Shown: one piece after another, positions 28,332 through 37,700 of the stretch
Layout of the letters: every line of letters starts with the position of its first letter
Position numbering within the stretch: the stretch's first letter is position 1
NCBI GenBank assembly: GCA_019638015.1
Contig: JAHBUP010000001.1
Coordinates: forward strand, 2,946,424 to 3,010,423
From: Melioribacteraceae bacterium
GTDB taxonomy: Bacteria; Bacteroidota; Ignavibacteria; Ignavibacteriales; Melioribacteraceae
Length of the DNA: 64,000 nucleotides
Direction of reading: 5' to 3'
Program-made: the position numbers and the translations under genes
Notes under the pieces: generated by a model
Told to the model about the DNA's origin: nothing
Database searches by the model: none
The model's input: only the letters and a program-made list of their open reading frames with translations

Positions 28332-29252
28332 TTAGTGCATATTACCGAGCAAATATAGAACTGCCATTCTAATTGCAACGCCGTTTGTTACTTGATCTAA
28401 AATTACCTGATAAGGACCATCAGCCACTTCTGAGGATAACTCAACTCCTCTATTAATTGGACCGGGGTGAAGAATGACGACTTCCTTATTTAGCTTCTCC
28501 AACCTTTCTTTAGTAATACCAAAATAATTATGATATTCCCTCAAAGAAGGAATTCTTGTGCCGGCGTTTCTTTCCAGCTGAATACGGAGTACATTTAAAA
28601 CATCGCTATTTTTAATTGCCTCATTTACATCTGAATATACTTTTACGCCAAGTTTTTCAATGCTATGAGGGATCATTGTAGCAGGCCCGCACACAGAAAT
28701 ATTTGCCCCCATTGTTTTTAATCCATAAATATTTGAAAGAGCTACCCGGCTATGTGCAACATCGCCAATAATACAAATATTGAGTCCTTCCAACTTTCCT
28801 AATTTCTCTCGAATGGAATACATATCAAGCAAACCTTGCGTTGGATGTTCGTGAAGTCCATCACCGGCATTTATAATATTGGCTTTGGAAATTTTAGTTA
28901 AATATTGAGGCACTCCGGCAGACTGATGCCGAACAACAATCATATCAACTTTCATCGCTTCAATATTTCTCACAGTATCTTTGAAGGTCTCCCCCTTTTT
29001 CGCGCTGCTGGTTGAGGCGGAGAAATTAACAGTGTCTGCTGATAATCTTTTTTGTGCTAATTCAAATGATATTCTTGTACGGGTAGAATTTTCATAGAAG
29101 AGATTAACAATCGTTTGACCCTGAAGAGTTGGCACTTTTTTAATTGGTCTTTCCAACACTTCCCTAAAAGTGCGTGCTGTATCTAGTATAGTTTGAATAT
29201 CCTCTTTTGGAACGCCATTCAAACCTAGTAAATGTCTGCTGGATAAAGACAT
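28332..29252 (-). CDS. pyrB: Aspartate carbamoyltransferase catalytic subunit
   Basis: ATCase joins carbamoyl phosphate to aspartate. The carbamoyl-phosphate site STRTR is at residues 56-60, with HPTQGLLD in the middle of the protein and LHPGPINRGVE near the C-terminus. The 306-residue length is standard for a catalytic subunit. No pyrI regulatory subunit is next to it; instead regulation is predicted through PyrR. It lies 10 bases after pyrR and 14 bases before pyrC. Confidence 0.96.
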   Translation of the reverse strand: MSLSSRHLLGLNGVPKEDIQTILDTARTFREVLERPIKKVPTLQGQTIVNLFYENSTRTRISFELAQKRLSADTVNFSASTSSAKKGETFKDTVRNIEAMKVDMIVVRHQSAGVPQYLTKISKANIINAGDGLHEHPTQGLLDMYSIREKLGKLEGLNICIIGDVAHSRVALSNIYGLKTMGANISVCGPATMIPHSIEKLGVKVYSDVNEAIKNSDVLNVLRIQLERNAGTRIPSLREYHNYFGITKERLEKLNKEVVILHPGPINRGVELSSEVADGPYQVILDQVTNGVAIRMAVLYLLGNMH

Positions 29253-29262
29253 ATTTTTCTCT

Positions 29263-29811
29263 CTAATTTTTAATTGGTGAGTTAACTAAATAAATTGCAT
29301 CTTCATTATCATGTTCGGTGAGATGCACTTGAATTTCTTCATTAATCGAAGTTGGAGTATTCTTCCCTACAAAATCAGCTTTAATTGGAAGTTCCCGATG
29401 ACCCCTATCAATAAGCACACAAAGTTGAATAGTGTTTGGTCGTCCAAGATCCATAACTGCATCAAGTGCCGAACGCACGGTTCTTCCCGTATAAAGAACA
29501 TCATCAATAAGTATTACATCTTTCTCATTAATATCAAAAGTAATATCTGTAACAGAAATTTCAGGTTGTTTTAAACGGGTTCTAAAATCATCTCGGTAGA
29601 GAGTAATATCAAGAATACCAAGATTGGGTTCAGATCCATCTATTTCTTTAATTTTTTGTTTGATTCTTCTGGCGATGAACTCACCACGGGTTCTCATTCC
29701 AACAAGCACAACATTTTTTGAGCCTTTATTTCTTTCCAAAATCTCGTGTGCTAACCTTGTGATGGTTCTTTGTAAACCTTCCTCATCAACTAGTTTTGCT
29801 TTAATTTCCAT
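29263..29811 (-). CDS. pyrR: Bifunctional pyr operon attenuation protein / uracil phosphoribosyltransferase
   Basis: PyrR binds UMP/UTP and then a hairpin in pyr mRNA, promoting transcription termination; it also has uracil phosphoribosyltransferase activity. The 182-residue protein has the PRPP-binding motif VILIDDVLYTGRT (99-111) and the N-terminal VGMRTRG. It is the first gene of pyrRBC. The leader immediately upstream carries a PyrR-like RNA motif followed by an intrinsic terminator, so autoregulation is likely. Confidence 0.95.
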   Translation of the reverse strand: MEIKAKLVDEEGLQRTITRLAHEILERNKGSKNVVLVGMRTRGEFIARRIKQKIKEIDGSEPNLGILDITLYRDDFRTRLKQPEISVTDITFDINEKDVILIDDVLYTGRTVRSALDAVMDLGRPNTIQLCVLIDRGHRELPIKADFVGKNTPTSINEEIQVHLTEHDNEDAIYLVNSPIKN

Positions 29812-29828
29812 TTAAGCCTCATTTTAAA

Positions 29829-29862
29829 CAAAAAAAATCCTCGTTGGCAAAAGCCTTCGAGG
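29829..29862 (-). terminator. Attenuator terminator in the pyrRBC leader
   Basis: On the minus strand CCTCG-AA-GGC-TTTT-GCC-AA-CGAGG is followed by A and eight T, ending 18 bases before the pyrR start codon. A terminator ahead of the first gene of an operon is expected for PyrR attenuation. The alternative antiterminator pairing could not be resolved by eye. Confidence 0.85.
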
Positions 29863-29883
29863 TCATTCTAAATTATTGTATTA

Positions 29884-29920
29884 TTTCCGTCATCGTCCTT
29901 CTTATCTCACTGGATAAAGT
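29884..29920 (-). promoter_or_regulatory. PyrR-binding-like RNA element
   Basis: The transcript contains AUCCAGUGAGAU, matching the conserved UCCAGnGAG loop of PyrR-binding hairpins, flanked by UUAU/AUAA pairing and followed by the purine-rich AAGAAGGA that forms the internal bulge in known sites. It lies between the predicted promoter and the leader terminator of the pyrRBC operon. Confidence 0.72.
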
Positions 29921-29939
29921 TAAAGGTAAACTTTGATGA

Positions 29940-29970
29940 CAAACTTACATCGGTTTTCAATTAAAGTAAA
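29940..29970 (-). promoter_or_regulatory. Candidate promoter of pyrRBC
   Basis: TTTACT (29970-29965) and TAAGTTTG (29947-29940) are separated by 17 bases on the minus strand. The downstream element fits the Bacteroidota TAnnTTTG pattern. A start site near 29933 would give a leader of about 120 bases that carries the PyrR element and the attenuator. Confidence 0.5.
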
Positions 29971-29991
29971 TAAAAAATTTGAGTTTATAAA

Positions 29992-30016
29992 AAAAGCCGC
30001 TTGTTCAGCGGCTTTT
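29992..30016 (-). terminator. Terminator of the OmpA-family gene
   Basis: A 10-bp perfect inverted repeat AAAAGCCGCT / AGCGGCTTTT with a five-base loop lies 23 bases beyond the stop codon on the minus strand and ends in a T-run. The symmetrical A/T flanks permit action on both strands. Confidence 0.9.
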
Positions 30017-30038
30017 ATCTAATAATTCGAAATAAAGA

Positions 30039-31142
30039 TTATCTAACTTTAAACTCAATTCTTCTATTTGCGGCTCTTCCTTCAGCGCTATTATTATCTG
30101 CTATTGGACTTCCTTCACCGGCACCAACGGTTGTTAAACGACTTGCAGCTACACCTTTACCAATTAAGTAATTCTTAACGGCATTAGCTCTCTTTTCAGA
30201 TAGCTTTTGATTATAGCTTTCGGAGCCGATATTATCTGTATGTCCCTGAATTTCAACATTAACACTTGGATTCATTTGTAAGGTTTTTGCGGCATCAAGC
30301 AAAATTGGGTATGATTCAGCATTAAATTTAGCGCTGTTAAATTCAAAATTTACACCAATTAAAACCCACTTATCAGCAACCGCGGCTTTAGCAGGTTTTT
30401 CAACTACTACTTCCTTTACCACTTCTTTTGGAATATGTCGTTTAATCATATCTTCAATTTTATCATAATCAGTTAGATCTCTCTGATCAGGTGAAATACC
30501 CGAATAAAGTTGACAGTATTTTGAAGGTTCTCCCTTATCTAGGAAATACATTAGTCCCAATTTAACTGTCATATAAGAATCTTTCGCATTAAATTCATTT
30601 AACCCTAGAGCGCCATCTAACTCACTGTTGCTAGTTAATCTGTAAGCGAATTCTGTTGTAAGCTGCCAGTCTTCATCTAAAACCCAATTTAATCCAACAC
30701 CTGCGCCAACTTGAAGAGCGAGAGCATTATCATCTAGTACAGCTGTAGCTCTATTTGCATCAAGCATTCTGTAAATACCGCCAACACCAAAAAATGCATA
30801 AGGTGATACAGGTTCGCATGGAACGAAGTTATAGATAAAATCCAAATCGCCGGTAATAGCATTTGTCGGAGATTCAGTTAGTATAGATGCAGCATTAGTA
30901 TATTCACCTGTAAAATGGGAATAGGCAAACCCTAACCTTGCGCCAACATGCTCTGAAAAATTACGTTGGAGTGAAAGATATCCGCCATAGTTATTGTTAA
31001 GAGGTGTAACGTTAACATTAACAAAACGGGGATAATTAAAACCAAATCCTACTGCCCAGCTATCTTTAGCTAATTGCGCTTTTGCCAATTCAGCAAAACC
31101 AAAAACCAGCAGTAATGATAAAATCGGGATAATTCTTTTCAT
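30039..31142 (-). CDS. OmpA-family outer-membrane protein
   Basis: The 367-residue protein has a signal peptide (cleavage near AKAQL, residues 20-24), an N-terminal eight-stranded-type beta-barrel (about 25-215) and a C-terminal OmpA peptidoglycan-binding domain. The latter has NVEIQGHTDNIGSESYNQKLSEKRA-type sequence near residues 294-320 and ends RRIEFKVR. It anchors the outer membrane to peptidoglycan. Between barrel and OmpA domain is a short linker (VVKEVVVEKPAKAA) rich in V, K and P. A very strong AAGGAGG precedes the start, consistent with high expression. It is a single-gene unit with its own terminator. Confidence 0.93.
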   Translation of the reverse strand: MKRIIPILSLLLVFGFAELAKAQLAKDSWAVGFGFNYPRFVNVNVTPLNNNYGGYLSLQRNFSEHVGARLGFAYSHFTGEYTNAASILTESPTNAITGDLDFIYNFVPCEPVSPYAFFGVGGIYRMLDANRATAVLDDNALALQVGAGVGLNWVLDEDWQLTTEFAYRLTSNSELDGALGLNEFNAKDSYMTVKLGLMYFLDKGEPSKYCQLYSGISPDQRDLTDYDKIEDMIKRHIPKEVVKEVVVEKPAKAAVADKWVLIGVNFEFNSAKFNAESYPILLDAAKTLQMNPSVNVEIQGHTDNIGSESYNQKLSEKRANAVKNYLIGKGVAASRLTTVGAGEGSPIADNNSAEGRAANRRIEFKVR

Positions 31143-31233
31143 ATTAACTACCTCCTTGATGTGAGGAATTTATTTAACAATTAATTCAATTTTTATATAA
31201 CCGGCAAATGCTTTATTTTAGCCCCGTTGTTTT

Positions 31234-31308
31234 CGGGGTGTAGCGCAGCCCGGTTAGCGCGCTTCGTTCGGGACGAAGAGGTCGGGAGTTCGAATCTCCC
31301 CACCCCGA
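31234..31308 (+). tRNA. tRNA-Pro (anticodon CGG)
   Basis: A complete cloverleaf is seen. The acceptor stem is CGGGGTG / CACCCCG, the anticodon stem CTTCG / CGAAG has loop TTCGGGA with CGG at positions 34-36, and the T-arm is GGGAG TTCGAAT CTCCC. The discriminator base is A at 31308 and no CCA is encoded. It decodes CCG. The gene converges with the lipoprotein gene that ends 22 bases downstream. Confidence 0.95.
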
Positions 31309-31329
31309 CAATTCCCTCATTAAACTCTA

Positions 31330-32691
31330 TTAAAATGGTCCTTGAGCAACGCCACCCTGGTTATGAGCAATCCAATACCAGCCGGTTCGTGCAGCATCTC
31401 TTTCCCAGGTTCTCATTTCGACCCTAAATATTCTTGTAAAAATACCAACATGTTGAATATTGACTATACGAGATGTAACTCTATCAATCATATATACTCT
31501 ATATTCCCACTCACCAGCTTCATTTGGATTATTCGGATTAAACTGAACACCATTTCTTATATAAGCAGCCGGAAATCCCGGGAATGAAAATGTGTAAGGT
31601 ACGTTAGTTTGAGTAAAAGTAGTCTTTAAAATCTTTTCCTTTAAATTTCTTAGGAAGTTATCAGAAACGTTTACACCTGTTTGTTGCGTTAAAGTTCTCG
31701 TAACAGAAAAAGGTAAACTAATAGTCTGAGTACCAGCACCTTTAAAAGTAATAATTCTTTCGGCTTCTGGACTAGTTGATTTTTGAAGTTCTTCAACTTT
31801 TATTGAAAGGTCACCTGATACATAAGAGCCGGCGGCTTGTTCAGTTAAACCTACACTTCCTAAAAGTCCATATTCACCAGTCTGAGTAATTTGTACAATT
31901 GCTGCTATAGTTGATGCGTTAACTGTTGCATTTAAAGTAGTCGTTTCCCATCTGTTGGTACCGGTATTGAGTCTTAATACTGGAATGGTGGTACCTTGAG
32001 GAAGCGGATAAGGCAATGGAAAGCTCAGATCAACTGGTTTTAAAAAAGTTATACCTGCAGGAGTTAAAGAAGCAGTGGAAACATCATTAGAAGTGGCAGG
32101 ATTAGCGGCTGGTGGAGTATTAATTACCGGAACCGGCGCGACCGATATATTGGTGGTTCCGCTAACTGCGGCAGGTGGAATAGACAATGTAACAGGTGTA
32201 CTATTCTCCGATTGCTGGGTAACCGGCGTAGTTGCTGTACCGCCGGAAGCGGCTGTAACTGCGACTGTAATAGCCTGCAGTTTACTTAAAGTTGCCGGAG
32301 CAACAAAAGCTAAACGACCAGCCTTATCTATGGTTGCGACTCTTGATGTAACTCCATACCCGGGTGCAACAACATTTACATTAAGCTGTGTTTCAGTTCT
32401 TTCTGAAACATCAAAAGTATAAGTTCCGGCGCTATTTGATTCAGTAGAAGTTATAGCAACACCAGCTATTGTAGTAAGTGCAACCTGTGCCTTGCCAATT
32501 CCTGCACCGCTTTGACTATCTAAAACTTGTCCTGTTAATAAAATTGGACTTGGAGCCGCAGGAGGAGCCGGAGGATTTGGCCTTGGAATATCGGGACCAA
32601 CCCTGGAGCTTTCACAGCCCTGTAAGAATAAAAACCCTGAAAGAAGAAGGGTTAAGACTACACCAAAGTAAGTAGTTCTTTTGTTCTTCAT
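31330..32691 (-). CDS. Lipoprotein with carboxypeptidase-regulatory-like domain
   Basis: The 453-residue protein has a lipoprotein signal ending LFLQGC (C26). A proline/alanine-rich linker (residues about 33-50) leads to a carboxypeptidase-regulatory-like beta-sandwich (GQVLDSQSGAGIGKAQVALTT, about 54-130). A middle region rich in T, S, A, P and V follows, with sequence like SIPPAAVSGTTNISVAPV that resembles ZU5-type or invasin-like beta domains. The C-terminal 130 residues have no recognised fold. No catalytic site is apparent. A surface adhesive or structural role is plausible but not shown. Composition is richer in GC than its neighbours because of the A/P/T codons. Confidence 0.75.
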   Translation of the reverse strand: MKNKRTTYFGVVLTLLLSGFLFLQGCESSRVGPDIPRPNPPAPPAAPSPILLTGQVLDSQSGAGIGKAQVALTTIAGVAITSTESNSAGTYTFDVSERTETQLNVNVVAPGYGVTSRVATIDKAGRLAFVAPATLSKLQAITVAVTAASGGTATTPVTQQSENSTPVTLSIPPAAVSGTTNISVAPVPVINTPPAANPATSNDVSTASLTPAGITFLKPVDLSFPLPYPLPQGTTIPVLRLNTGTNRWETTTLNATVNASTIAAIVQITQTGEYGLLGSVGLTEQAAGSYVSGDLSIKVEELQKSTSPEAERIITFKGAGTQTISLPFSVTRTLTQQTGVNVSDNFLRNLKEKILKTTFTQTNVPYTFSFPGFPAAYIRNGVQFNPNNPNEAGEWEYRVYMIDRVTSRIVNIQHVGIFTRIFRVEMRTWERDAARTGWYWIAHNQGGVAQGPF

Positions 32692-32713
32692 ATATCACCT
32701 CATTATAGATAAG

Positions 32714-33988
32714 TTAGTTAAAAAATCTTTTATTTAAGTAGTTTTTTACAAAACTTGAATTTATTTTTTTGTTGAAATTATTTAATCTGTTTCCTGTGTT
32801 ATAACGCGATCCTATTAATTTATCAGTATTAGTATTTACCAAATAACTGAGACCAAAATTCTCTGCAGGTCTCACTCTGAAAATACCCGGATTCCAATAA
32901 TTACCGGGCCATAAAGGAATCGTAATATTTACTCCCCCATTAGAAATTCCCTCGGATGAGCGTAAAGCAAAAAATCCGATTTCAATTTCGCCAAATTCCC
33001 TGCTTATATCAAATCTAATTGTTTTATCATCATATAAAAATTTCCCAGCCATAACCCCTAATGTTAAGTCTAAAGTTTCAACACGGTAATTAAAATAAAC
33101 ATTTCCTGTAAACTTGAAATCATCGTTATAAAGCATTTTAAAACCTGAGAAATAACCAAGTGCTGTATAGCCAAAGTTAATTCCTAAATTTATATTACCA
33201 TTATCAAAACTTTTCAGAGCCTCAAAATCAAACCCAAACCTATTGTGTGAAAAAAATCCGACAGTGGATGAAAGATAAAATGACATTGGCAATCGAATTG
33301 TTTGATTGAGAGTGATTATCCCGGGTCTAATAGAATCTTCTCTGTCAAAAAAATCGTTATGAACCGGAATAATAATTTCATAATCCAAATTCATTCCTTT
33401 CCACAAATTTAATCTAAAGTTCGAATTTATATTTAACTGATACCTAACCGGTTGAGAGTAGATTCCAAACTCAAACTGTGTAGATGGTTTAAGGATCATA
33501 TCGAGTTTTAATGAGGATGAGTTTTCAGATTCGACGTCAATAAACCGTTTCATTATTTCATCTGTATTTTCTTCAATTACTATACTATTAACAAATGATT
33601 CTTTATCATTAGAATTTGTCTTGAAGTCATGATAATTCTTAATCGGGATCGTAATTTTGGAAATAGGAATTTTTCTATTTAGGGGAACCAAAACTAAATT
33701 ATTCAAATTATCAAAGAACGGCTCAATTAACTTGATCAAGTTCATCAGGGAATAAATTTCGAAACGATGAACTCTATTTTCAAAAGTTAACAATAGTTCA
33801 TCACCGGATATGACGATTTTAATATTTTCATATCCGTTCTCGATCAATACTTTGGAAATGGAAGAAGTATTATTATCATTTTGCGGGTAGCCCTCAGAAT
33901 AGCAAAACAATAATAGGAATATAAAAATGAGAATCTGTTTGGCAAACAATAAATTACATAATTTTATTAAATGTGATTTTTCCCACAT
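32714..33988 (-). CDS. Outer-membrane YjbH-like barrel protein
   Basis: The 424-residue protein has a signal peptide or anchor (about 19-35). A soluble domain follows whose segment ENGYENIKIVISGDELLLTFEN resembles the N-terminal repeats of YjbH proteins of exopolysaccharide systems. From about residue 155 to 400 the alternating pattern of short strands (for example FEFGIYSQPVRYQLNINSNF) suggests a beta-barrel, and the segment GVNITIPLWPGNYWNPGIFRVRP resembles the YjbH C-terminal part. No polysaccharide biosynthesis genes are adjacent, so the assignment rests on sequence pattern alone. It lies 22 bases upstream of the lipoprotein gene on the same strand, which suggests co-transcription. Confidence 0.5.
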   Translation of the reverse strand: MWEKSHLIKLCNLLFAKQILIFIFLLLFCYSEGYPQNDNNTSSISKVLIENGYENIKIVISGDELLLTFENRVHRFEIYSLMNLIKLIEPFFDNLNNLVLVPLNRKIPISKITIPIKNYHDFKTNSNDKESFVNSIVIEENTDEIMKRFIDVESENSSSLKLDMILKPSTQFEFGIYSQPVRYQLNINSNFRLNLWKGMNLDYEIIIPVHNDFFDREDSIRPGIITLNQTIRLPMSFYLSSTVGFFSHNRFGFDFEALKSFDNGNINLGINFGYTALGYFSGFKMLYNDDFKFTGNVYFNYRVETLDLTLGVMAGKFLYDDKTIRFDISREFGEIEIGFFALRSSEGISNGGVNITIPLWPGNYWNPGIFRVRPAENFGLSYLVNTNTDKLIGSRYNTGNRLNNFNKKINSSFVKNYLNKRFFN

Positions 33989-34127
33989 GTCAAGAAATTC
34001 TCATTTCTCGGACAATCTCTTTTTGCCCTTTTGTTAATAAATCTGCAAATAATATAAGAATTACTTCATATAATTTCAAAATATTTAATTAATTAAATTA
34101 TTGTTAATAGTTTTCCAAAAATTAGTT

Positions 34128-34135
34128 TAATTTTG
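34128..34135 (+). promoter_or_regulatory. Candidate -10/-7 element of yajQ
   Basis: TAATTTTG fits TAnnTTTG and lies 20 bases before the yajQ start. No clear upstream element was found at the usual distance. Confidence 0.35.
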
Positions 34136-34155
34136 TAAAAAAAGTTGAGGGCACA

Positions 34156-34653
34156 ATGGCATCTAATCATTCATTCGATATAGTATCGGAAATTGATTTT
34201 CAAGAAGTGGATAATGCTTTGAATCAAGCCATAAAGGAAATTCAGCAGCGATATGATTTGAAAGATTCTAAAACCGAGATTGAGCTAAATAAGAAAGATA
34301 AAATTATCTCAATGAATACAAAGGATGATTATTCCAGAAAACAGGCTATTGATATTCTCCAAAGTAAATTTATTAAGCGGGGTTTATCAATAAAAGCCAT
34401 GAAAATGAAGGAACCAGAACCAGCCGCATCAGGAAGACTAAAACAAGTTATTGAATTGCAGAGCGGTATCTCAAAAGAAAACGCTAAAATTGTGACAAAA
34501 ATGATTAAAGAAAGCAAATTAAAAGTTAACGCTCAAATCCAGGATGAACAGATTCGGTGCACCGCCTCAAAGATTGATGATCTCCAGGCAATTATAAAAT
34601 TAGTGAAAGATGCAGATCTCGAATTTCCGGTTCAGTTTACAAATTATAAATAA
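34156..34653 (+). CDS. yajQ: YajQ-family nucleotide-binding protein (DUF520)
   Basis: The 165-residue protein matches the YajQ family along its length: SFDIVSEIDFQEVDNALNQA at the start, QRYDLKDSKTEIE, RLKQVIELQSGISKENAK and RCTASKIDDLQAII. Members bind nucleotides, with cyclic di-GMP binding shown in Xanthomonas; their cellular role varies. It is monocistronic, with a bidirectional terminator 25 bases after its stop codon. Confidence 0.93.
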   Translation: MASNHSFDIVSEIDFQEVDNALNQAIKEIQQRYDLKDSKTEIELNKKDKIISMNTKDDYSRKQAIDILQSKFIKRGLSIKAMKMKEPEPAASGRLKQVIELQSGISKENAKIVTKMIKESKLKVNAQIQDEQIRCTASKIDDLQAIIKLVKDADLEFPVQFTNYK

Positions 34654-34677
34654 CCGATCAAATTTCTCTTTAAAACA

Positions 34678-34707
34678 AAAAAGGGATTCGAATCCGAATC
34701 CCTTTTT
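34678..34707. terminator. Bidirectional terminator between yajQ and a TonB receptor gene
   Basis: The hairpin AAAAAGGGATTCG-AATC-CGAATCCCTTTTT is perfect and has T-runs on both strands, so it can serve both convergent genes. Confidence 0.92.
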
Positions 34708-34727
34708 CATTTAATAACTAATCTAAA

Positions 34728-37700
34728 CTAGAAAGAATATCTGATACCAAATTGCATTGCCCAGCGTGAAGAGATATCGCTAATTGAATAAGCTGAGTTG
34801 TTGTTTGGTTTTGTGAAGCTGTAAACTGGAGTATTTGCTCTACCTTCGTAAGTAATTCTTCCTTGTAATCTAACTGCTTGATAATCAAATGATGTAGATT
34901 CTTGTTTGCCCCAATCGCTGTTAATCAAATTAGCAACGTTATATACATCAAGTGATACCTGGAATGCGCCCAAGCCCCAGAAATCTGGGATATCTTGTGA
35001 AATCTTAAGATCAAAATATTCTGACCATGGATTTGTTGCTGCATTTCTTTCAGCAATTTTACCACGGTTTTCACGTAAATATTCGTTGCCTTGAATGAAT
35101 CTTTCAAGATCAGCATAAGTTGTACCGGCAGCAGTAGCTTTTACAAATTGATTGCTAACGATTGAACCTAATAATATTTCACTCTCATTTCTTGGAATGT
35201 AGAACAAGTCGTTCTGATCAAAACCGTCATTGTTCAAGTCGCCTAATACGATGAATGAATGAGGTCTTCCGGTTTGTCCATTATAGAATAAAGAAACTGT
35301 TGTAGCTGCATTCTTAAAGAATTCATACGAGTATGATAGTGATGCAAAAACTCTATGACGGATTTCATAATTTGAAGTTGTTAATGCAGGAGCATTTGCG
35401 CTTATATCAATTGGATTAAATCTCATTTGAGATACAGCTTGAGATGATGTTACACTGTTTTTGTCTTTAGCTTCGCCAAAGGTATATGCAGCGTTAACAG
35501 ATAATCCTCTTGCAACATTTCTTTGAACTTGAAAAGCTAAATTATACTGATAGCCACCACTTGTGTTATAGATTTCAAGAATGTCAAAGAAGTTGCCACC
35601 GCCACTATTAGTACCACCATAAACTGGTCTTCCATCAAATCCGGAACCTAATTGAGCGATTCTTCCAACTTGAGGATTGATATTTATTTTTCTATAGAGC
35701 ATGTCGTTTACAGTTTTTGAATAAATAAATTCAACTGTACCAATAAATCCCATTGGTAATTCATTATCCATTCCAAGGTTAAATCTCATAATTTGAGGCA
35801 TCTTTAAATTTGGATCGGCAATGTTAACTTCTGATTGAGTTCTTGCATCACCCAGAATACCAGTCCCAACACGTTTGTCACCGGCGAAATATTGATTATA
35901 TGGATTAGCAATAAATGGAAGAACTACGCCTGATGTACGGTTTCTAACTTCGGCAAGTAAAGTACCGCTGTTGCCATAGTTGTTAGAAATCCAAACATAA
36001 GGAACACGACCCGTGAAAATACCAAGTCCGCCTCTTAATTGAGTTGTTCTATCACCGCTAACATCCCAGTTAAAACCAACTCTAGGTGACCATAACAGAT
36101 TTCCTGACGGAGCTTTATCGGTTACGTAACCTGGGAAATTTGCTGGGAGTAATGGATTCGCTTCTGGAGCTTCTGGGAATGTAGGAACATCAACACGCAT
36201 TCCGTATGTAACTTTAAACTGTGGTGTTACTGCCCATTCATCTTGAATATAGAATCCCAATTGAGCTACGCTAAATTCAGCAGAAGGAGCTATGCTAGGA
36301 TCTTTCTTTCCATAAACTCTTTGATAAAAAGCAACTTTGTCTGCAGTAAAATCGGCAAGACTATTATATTGGTAGTAACCATGGAATGAACGAACAAACA
36401 TATTTCTAAATGAATATAATTCGTTGTGTGTTCCAATTGTAAATGTATGGTTTCCAACATAATATGAGAAGTTATTTGTTATTTCAATAACATCCTGGTC
36501 TAATTCATTTGCTGAAGAGAAACGATCTGGTCCTGCAAACATATTAAATCCACCATCACGAACTTCAACTTCAGGAGATGGGTTTGCGGTACCGGCTCTT
36601 CTGTCACGAATTCTTGTATAACCAAGAATTAATTCATTCGACATATTATTGCCAAAACGGCTGTTTAATTGCAATACGGTTGAATGGGTATTGTTTTTAA
36701 TTCTATAGTTATAAGTATCAAAACTCATTTGATTTGTACCACCGCGACCATTCATATTATCTTGATATGAATCAACAAAATTATGGCGTAATGTTAATTG
36801 ATGATCCTGTGACAAGTTATAATCAAATCTTAAGAATAATTTTGTAGATGGTTGTTCTCTTGTAAATTCTTCATAAGATCCGGCATCCATTCCTTTTGCT
36901 TTTAATGCGTTAGCATAAGGAATAACTTTTTCATTAATTAATTGAGCACCTGTCTTTCCACCAAAGCCATCAATTAAAGATATGTTTCTTACTGGTCTAT
37001 CGTTAATTGTTTGTTCACCGTTAACGAAGAAGAACAATTTATCCTTCATAATTGGTCCGCCAACTCTAAAACCAAATTGATAATCTGAGAATGTCGCAAC
37101 ATCCGGACGGCTTTCCAATTTTCCAACTAAACTTTCATTTCTGCCATAAGCATAAACAGCGGCAGATAATTTATTAGTACCTGACCATGTAATTGCGTTG
37201 ATACCGCCACCGGTAAAACCACTTTGGCGAACATCGTAAGGTGCAATTACTACCTGGAATTCGCGGATAGCATCAAGAGAAATTGGGTTTGTTCCAGTTT
37301 GTCCACCAGGTGTACCACTGCTTCCCAAACCAAATAAATCGTTGTATTGTGTACCATCTATTTGAACGTTATTAAAACGATTGCTTCTTCCGGCAGCTGA
37401 TAAACCTTCACCAGAAAATAGGGGAGAAAGTTTAGCAAAACTTTGGAAGTTACGGCTAAGTGTAGGAACTTCTTCAATTTGTTTACTAGATACACTTGTT
37501 GCGGCTCCGGTACGGCCAGCGCTTAATACCGCACTTTTTTCAGCTGTAACAGTAACACCAGAAAGTTGAACCGCTTGTTCAACCAAAGTAAAATTAATTC
37601 TCAAATCCTGGCTCAATTCGAGGCGGAATCCTTCCTCAACTTGCGATACGTAACCAACGAATGAAACTGTTACTTTGTATGGACCGCCTACACGTAAACC

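Noticed and set aside
32075..32422. 115-codon plus-strand frame opposite the lipoprotein gene
   Set aside because: It is the antisense of the A/T/P/V-rich lipoprotein; its composition simply mirrors that gene.
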